Origin: Plicaturopsis crispa FD-325 SS-3
Taxonomy: Eukaryota; Basidiomycota; Agaricomycetes; Amylocorticiales; Amylocorticiaceae
Direction of reading: 5' to 3'
NCBI GenBank assembly: GCA_000827205.1
Contig: KN832560.1
Coordinates: forward strand, 260,259-324,258
DNA: 64,000 nt
Part shown: piece after piece, positions 59,701 to 64,000 of the stretch
How the letters are laid out: each line of letters starts with the position of its first letter
Position numbering within the stretch: the stretch's first letter is position 1
Translations under genes and position numbers: made by a program
The notes under the pieces: model-generated
What the model was told of the DNA's origin: nothing
The model's database searches: none
Seen by the model: only the letters and a program-made list of their open reading frames with translations

Positions 59701-60133
59701 GCTGTTAGTGAGCCGGGAAGCGTAGACCACTAGCTTACCGAGGATAGAAGGGTGTCGCAGCCTGCCCAGGGCAGAAGCCTGCGCGTATCACATCAAGGTC
59801 GGTCGAGTCGTAACGCAAGTCAAATGTAAGTACCTCTGCCTTGAGAACTTCTAGCACTCTGTCCCGTGCAACAGGGCTTATCCGTTCGACCTCGGCCCCC
59901 CTCTTGTCGAAAGACCACACAGAGACGCGCTTGTTCGTGACCTTGTGCACTGCGGATTGCACTTTCCATAGTCCAATTTGGACCGGAGGCGCATGCGCTA
60001 CAGGTGCTGAGGGAGGTGAAGATCCCCCCGGTCCAGGCGTCGAGCTCCTGCTGCCGGATGTCGAGGAGGTTCCAATGTTATACGACTGCGAAATCGCCGT
60101 GCGGGCGAAGAATGAAGTTGCCGCCGCGAGCAT
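56732..60133 (-). CDS. SCY1-like pseudokinase, SCYL2 type
   Basis: SCYL2-type proteins bind clathrin and act in membrane traffic between the trans-Golgi and endosomes. ATG 60133 opens MLAAATSFFARTAISQSYNI. The kinase-like domain includes VSVWSFDKRG, then LQICKGLSFLHTSARLVHSN followed by MCPESIVIN, where the catalytic HRD is replaced; and GDWKISGLGL, where DFG is replaced, so catalysis is unlikely. The rest of the fold is normal (FDYMAPEYALDEVLVTASDM, YSLGCVLYAVHCKGNPPF). A long HEAT-repeat-like region follows. The last 200 residues are disordered and Pro/Ser-rich, ending SKDIWGDFDPLT; the DIWGDFDPL motif resembles clathrin or AP-binding peptides. At least twelve introns are present. Confidence 0.9.
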
Positions 60134-60502
60134 ACTTTTCAATTTGACCGTCGAGAGCCCAGAATACCGTGTTAATTAGACAAAGCCCTTTACAGTTGTC
60201 GGATACAGCCAGAATCTGAATACAGCGACACAGAGCTAGAGGAAAGCAGAAGCAAACGATGATCTGTATGTCGGCGTCACGGCTGTGGCAGGGACACAGT
60301 CCCAAAAGAGGCGTGCGCTTCACTTGTCCCAAACGTCCATGATCGCACCATCGATCAGTCACTAAAGCAGCTTTGCATAGCCAGTTCATCCTCCTGACAT
60401 CTCTTGCTTGTAAGTGTACTAGCACTCTGTAGCTAGTGACATCGGTCTGTTTACTTCATGGTCATTTCGGCTCACAGGTTAGTGATACGTGCTCAAGCGC
60501 TC
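60134..60502. promoter_or_regulatory. Divergent promoter, SCYL2 / NYN gene
   Basis: These 369 bases lie between two outward-facing starts. An in-frame upstream ATG at 60458 could extend the NYN protein by 15 residues. No other feature is clear. Confidence 0.4.
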
Positions 60503-62679
60503 ATGTCAGGAAATAGTAACAACGTTGGAATTTTCTGGGACTATGAGAACGTTGGTCAAGGAGCGTCTCAATCGTCCGGGTTCGCGATCGCAAACAGAAT
60601 ACGGAGCCTGGCATATGCGTATGGCAGGGTCACTCTATTCAAGGCGTACCTTGAACTTCAAGTGTCGACGACTTCATCCAAAGCCGCGACCTTTCGCTCT
60701 GAGCTCCAGTGCTCCGGGGTGTCGTTGACCGATTGCCCACATAACAACAGGAAGGAAGGTGCGTCTAGCAGCTTCGACACAGGGCGTTATGACATGGGCC
60801 CCGCTGACATTTTCTGTAGTCGCGGATAACATGATGATTGGTATGTTCTCAAGCATGTGTATACGATGAAGATGAGAGCTGAGTGACATCTGCCCCAGTG
60901 GACATGCTTGCATATGCTGTGGAAAACCCTGCGCCGGCCACACTGATCCTCATAACGGGTGATCGCGACTTTGCCTATGCGGTCTCCGTATTGCGAATGA
61001 TGCGATATACCGTCGTTCTTATACTCCCACAAAACCGCGTTCATGAAAGCCTCACAGCCCAGGCCTCTCGATCATATCTATGGAGCCGCGACATATTGGA
61101 AACCACTGCAGAGAAGGCGATAACCCAGACTCCAACGCCCGCCGATACCTCCTGCGGTAGTAATCAGTCCCATTATAATTTACGATCAAAGTCTAAGCAA
61201 AGTCTCGCGTCTGGATCTTCTCTCGTAGAGACCACACCAAGCGTTTCGCAGATCAGCTGCGTTCCTGCGGTGAAGTCCACACATGTCCAACCACACCATC
61301 CTATGCCTTCGGCTCCTGCAGCCACACTGAGGTACTCTACCGAGGATGCGACAGGTGTTCCGGTGGCACCCGCCGCCTGCACTCCGTGATCCCCTCACGA
61401 AGGCGATTACACGACTTTCACTAGTCCGCAGCCACCACCTGACCGTCCCTGCATTCGCATGGGACAGAGCGAGGACGTACCCAAGCTGCAAGATTCCCCG
61501 CTCATTGCTTCGCCTCTGCGAGGTGATACTATGTATATGACCAGTCGGTCACTCCCGTACGGCGCATCTTCACTGCGCAAAAGTCGAAGCGACCCGTCAC
61601 TGGCGCGCTCGGCTGCAACGATATCATACATGCCTACGTGGAAATCTTCACCCCAGGAAGATTTTCTACCCTCGCCATCGATATCTGACTTCGATGCGTC
61701 AGAGTATGCGAGCGCGAGGGAATCCTTTCCATCGACGCCGGAGCCATTTTTGACGGAGATGAAAGAATTCCTTTCCACAGATTCTACAAGTACACGCACG
61801 GAACAATCGACATTATTGAACGAGGCTCAGCGCCCTGGCTTCATTGCTGCTGCTGTGGTGAGCGCGCCCTCACACAATCCCCACGAAACCGAGTTGCGGA
61901 GGAACAGAATCCCCGATTCTGTTCCTCCGCAATTCAGGCTGTTAGTCGACCACCTCGACGAGATGCGGTCGAAGTCTCTACTGAAACCACCTCTATCTCT
62001 CGTATCCGAGGCCATCAGAGGTTTTGACACGCACACCTACGAGGGTGCGGGTGCCAAAATCTTTGATGGCTATATAGAGCAGGCCGTCCTCTCTGGCGTC
62101 TTACACGTCGGTGAAGAAGACGGACGGCGGTGGGTCGCTTTGCCCTCTGATCAGTCTTACGAGGTATCTTCTGTATCCATTTCCGACTTCGAACGCCTCT
62201 CTCCGAACTTCCAGGATCATAGCAATGATAATCGCCTTCTCTCTCACGAAGGCATAGCTCTCCGGGACTCCGCAGAGCCATATATCCCCACGGAATCACG
62301 CATCGACCAGTGCACGAACGACGACGTGTCAGACTTGACACAAACCCTCTCGCCCAACACAAGTCCTGCTCCCCATGGGACCCCATTGACCCCTTCGAAC
62401 TCTGCCATAGCACCGCTAGTCCCACCGATATTCTTCCCGCTAATCAAATTCATGGAGACACGTCGGCAGCGAGGTTGCCTAGCTATCAAGCGTACAAAGG
62501 CCATCAAAGCGCTAACTACGCAAGCCAAGGGACGAGATTTGACCACTGATCTCGAGGAGCTTGGGATGACGTGGAAGAGTTACATTGGAACGGCCGTGAA
62601 GATTCACGGTATTCTCCAGGTGACTGAGAAAAAATTGCTGACCTTGAACCCCGTGCTGTATGGCTGGCGACAGGCCTAG
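60503..62679 (+). CDS. NYN-domain (PIN-like) protein, MARF1/Limkain type
   Basis: The N-terminal NYN domain, a PIN-like RNase fold, reads VGIFWDYENVGQGASQ, YAYGRVTLFKAYLE, EVADNMMIVDMLAYAVENP and TLILITGDRDFAYAVSVLRM. Conserved acidic residues for metal binding are present (FWDYEN, VDML, TGDRDF). The exon around 60830 is only about 20 bases and is needed to keep the frame. A Ser/Pro-rich linker follows. The frame meets a TGA at 61387-61389 but is open again on both sides; a likely intron (about 61332 to 61428) removes it. The C-terminal half has two OST-HTH/LOTUS-like stretches: VDHLDEMRSKSLLKPPLSLV and, at the end, LTTDLEELGMTWKSYIGTAV. The stop is at 62677-62679. Such proteins cleave or silence RNA, in mouse MARF1 for meiosis; the role in fungi is unknown. 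Confidence 0.8.
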
Positions 62680-62931
62680 ACAGCTCAGTACGCAGGTATG
62701 TAAGTAGGCATCTGGATCGAGCATGAAGTGTGCGCCAATGTATTTGTGACGAATTATATCCAAACTTCTTACCGACAAGTTCATTGGGAGTCAATCGCCT
62801 GAGCACGAGACAGCTACATACCAGAGTGCGTCCGTTTTTCTCGGCGATGTCGACCATATCCTTTCTCTTCCAACTGATCAATCGCGGCACTGCTAAACCG
62901 ATAGAGCATGCTCAATCAGGATCGCACCGAG

Positions 62932-63266
62932 GTGGGACTACGAGGACGTGACAGTGTATTATAATGTCATGTCAAACAATATACGCAGTCTGGCGTATCG
63001 TTACGGCTGAGTGACGCATTCCAGAGGGTACCTCGCGGGATGGCAGTGGTATGTCCCACCATCATTCCCTAGACAGGTCACCCCTGAATTCCTGTGACTA
63101 CGCTCGCGCTGGCAGTGAGAAGTCACAGACGACATGATTATGGGTGAGTAGTGCTCCTCTTTCGCTACTCGAAGGGTGTGCAAACGCACTAATACACTCC
63201 GTGATTGATATTGCGCCTAGGCTGCGATATGTTGTTCGTTTATGCGAGTGAGCCCCCTGCACTACC
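62932..63266 (+). pseudogene. Decayed tandem copy of the NYN domain
   Basis: The stretch encodes, in broken frames, WDYEDV with NNIRSLAYRYG (compare WDYENV and NRIRSLAYAYG in the neighbour), then EVTDDMIM (EVADNMMI), then after a GTGAGT donor and CCTAG acceptor CDMLFVYASEPPALPPL (VDMLAYAVENPAPATLI). Order and spacing match exons 1-3 of the NYN gene, and the splice sites are kept, but the middle of exon 1 has stops in all useful frames and the TGDRD motif is missing. Confidence 0.65.
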
Positions 63267-63570
63267 CCCACTATGGAAAGCCGGAGTATCACGCTCAGTT
63301 CCGCTGATGGAATTCGCGTGCTAATGCTTGCACCTGTTTGTTTTTTTCCGTATATAGAACTAGACCTCTGCCACCGCGCGGTAATGTTGGTAAGCCTCCG
63401 CATCGTCGTCGGCTTCCGCGTCAACGTTCCGACGCGCCTTGCTCGTCGTCGTCGTCGATGAGCTCGAGTGGTCCACCAATTCCACATCTTTCTCTTAGGT
63501 TTCTTTCGTAGCCCATCAATTCACATGTATTTGACAGAATATAACGGTGCCCGCTTGCACCCTCTGTCCA
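63267..63570. other. No gene recognised
   Basis: A T-run and GTATATAG near 63335-63360 look like an intron end, and CGTCGTCGTCG repeats lie at 63437-63456, but I cannot link them to a gene. The NYN copy may once have extended through here. Confidence 0.4.
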
Positions 63571-63630
63571 ACGCGCCTCGGTGGCGCGCGCAAAGACCAT
63601 CTGCCATAGGCAGATCATGTGACCAACTTT

Positions 63631-63680
63631 CTGGTCTGGTTTTTGCCGCGCCACAGTGGCGCGGCAAATTTGAGACCAGA
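63631..63680. repeat. Large near-perfect palindrome
   Basis: TTTGCCGCGCCAC (63642-63654) and its exact complement GTGGCGCGGCAAA (63656-63668) are separated by one base. Outside these, CTGGTCT and AGACCAG also pair, giving a hairpin of about 50 bases. A second palindrome, ATCTGCC-ATA-GGCAGAT, lies at 63599-63615. Confidence 0.85.
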
Positions 63681-63762
63681 ACACACAGGGGCTATTTTCT
63701 ATACTGGGTTGATTGGTCAGCGTTCATGGACTTGTAATTTGCTGTCTGTTATTTTCCTTTTC

Positions 63763-63938
63763 CTCAGTCGTTCCACATCGTACTGTGCGGCTGAGGTATG
63801 TTACATTCATTCATACATTACTTTGGTTATTTACTTATGCTTGTACTAGACGCGACGTACTCGCTTTCATAGGTATAATTCACTCAGTCGTTCCACATCG
63901 TACTGTGCGGCTGAGACGCGACGTACTCGCTTTCATAG
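63763..63938. repeat. Short direct repeats of 33 and 25 bases
   Basis: A 33-base unit starting CTCAGTCGTTCCACATCG and ending GCGGCTGAG occurs at 63763-63795 and 63883-63915. A 25-base unit AGACGCGACGTACTCGC... occurs at 63848-63872 and 63914-63938. The 33-base unit is itself nearly self-complementary at its ends. Confidence 0.85.
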
Positions 63939-64000
63939 ATTCTGTCAGGTTATGAGCCCCGGTTGGCGCTAAAGGGACCAACCTCGTATCCAGAATCTAT
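63935..64000. repeat. Terminal inverted repeat pair at the window edge
   Basis: ATAGATTCTG (63935-63944) and its complement CAGAATCTAT (63991-64000) are exact. Inside, GGTTGG (63961-63966) pairs with CCAACC (63978-63983). The pair lies at the very end of the window, so the structure may continue. Confidence 0.75.

Noticed and set aside
1-64000. CRISPR array, operons, prokaryotic insertion sequences, rRNA or tRNA genes
   Set aside because: Spliced eukaryotic genes fill the window; I saw no regularly spaced repeats, no rRNA-like sequence and no tRNA box A/B pair that I could defend by eye.

Overview
The window is nuclear DNA of a filamentous basidiomycete, most likely an Agaricomycete (mushroom or polypore type). 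Genes are dense and on both strands, nearly all broken by many 48-70 base GT-AG introns with CTNAC-like branch sites. The set of genes is eukaryotic housekeeping (gamma-tubulin, nucleoporin, Spt16, RPC82). The mobile elements are of types expanded in mushroom genomes. I cannot name the species.

Left housekeeping block (1-23.9 kb): MBF1 3' end (+), gamma-tubulin (-), an FG-repeat nucleoporin of Nup1/Nup153 type (-), the mitochondrial inner-membrane ATPase-like protein YME2 (+), a tetraspanin (-), a long acidic His-rich protein of unknown function (-), a small membrane protein (+), a cytosolic 5'-nucleotidase/metallophosphatase-like protein (-), RNA polymerase III subunit RPC82 (+), and a small protein resembling the XPA/Rad14 fold (+).

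Mobile-element block (24-39.3 kb): a full-length Plavaka-type transposase (-) lies 180 bases from a divergent gene whose first half encodes an AT-hook-rich, coiled-coil protein. A second, unrelated DNA transposon of about 6.3 kb begins inside an intron of that gene. It encodes a very long P-element-like transposase and has imperfect terminal inverted repeats of about 39 bases. The other half of the interrupted gene (DUF6532-like) reappears 8 kb downstream, flanked by the same 8-base target duplication (ACCTTGCT). Between the two ends the sequence contains a TMA7 locus, a 20-base run of N, and an exact 871-base copy of the transposon's right end. The simplest reading is a scaffolding chimera: removing 35183-37025 restores a transposon with matching target duplications inside a normal 65-base intron, with the reading frame preserved.

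Right housekeeping block (39.3-62.7 kb): an MPPED-like metallophosphoesterase (+), FACT subunit Spt16 (+), a polytopic membrane protein (-), a TFIIB/BRF-like factor (+), an alpha/beta hydrolase (+), a small probably mitochondrial protein (-), RecQ-family helicase Hrq1 (+), a SCYL2-type pseudokinase (-) and a NYN-domain RNase-like protein (+). The last 1.3 kb holds a decayed second NYN copy and a cluster of near-perfect palindromes and short repeats, probably small non-autonomous element remains.

Exon limits given were read from splice signals and from agreement of the joined frame with the family; where I did not check a junction I give only the outer limits of the gene.
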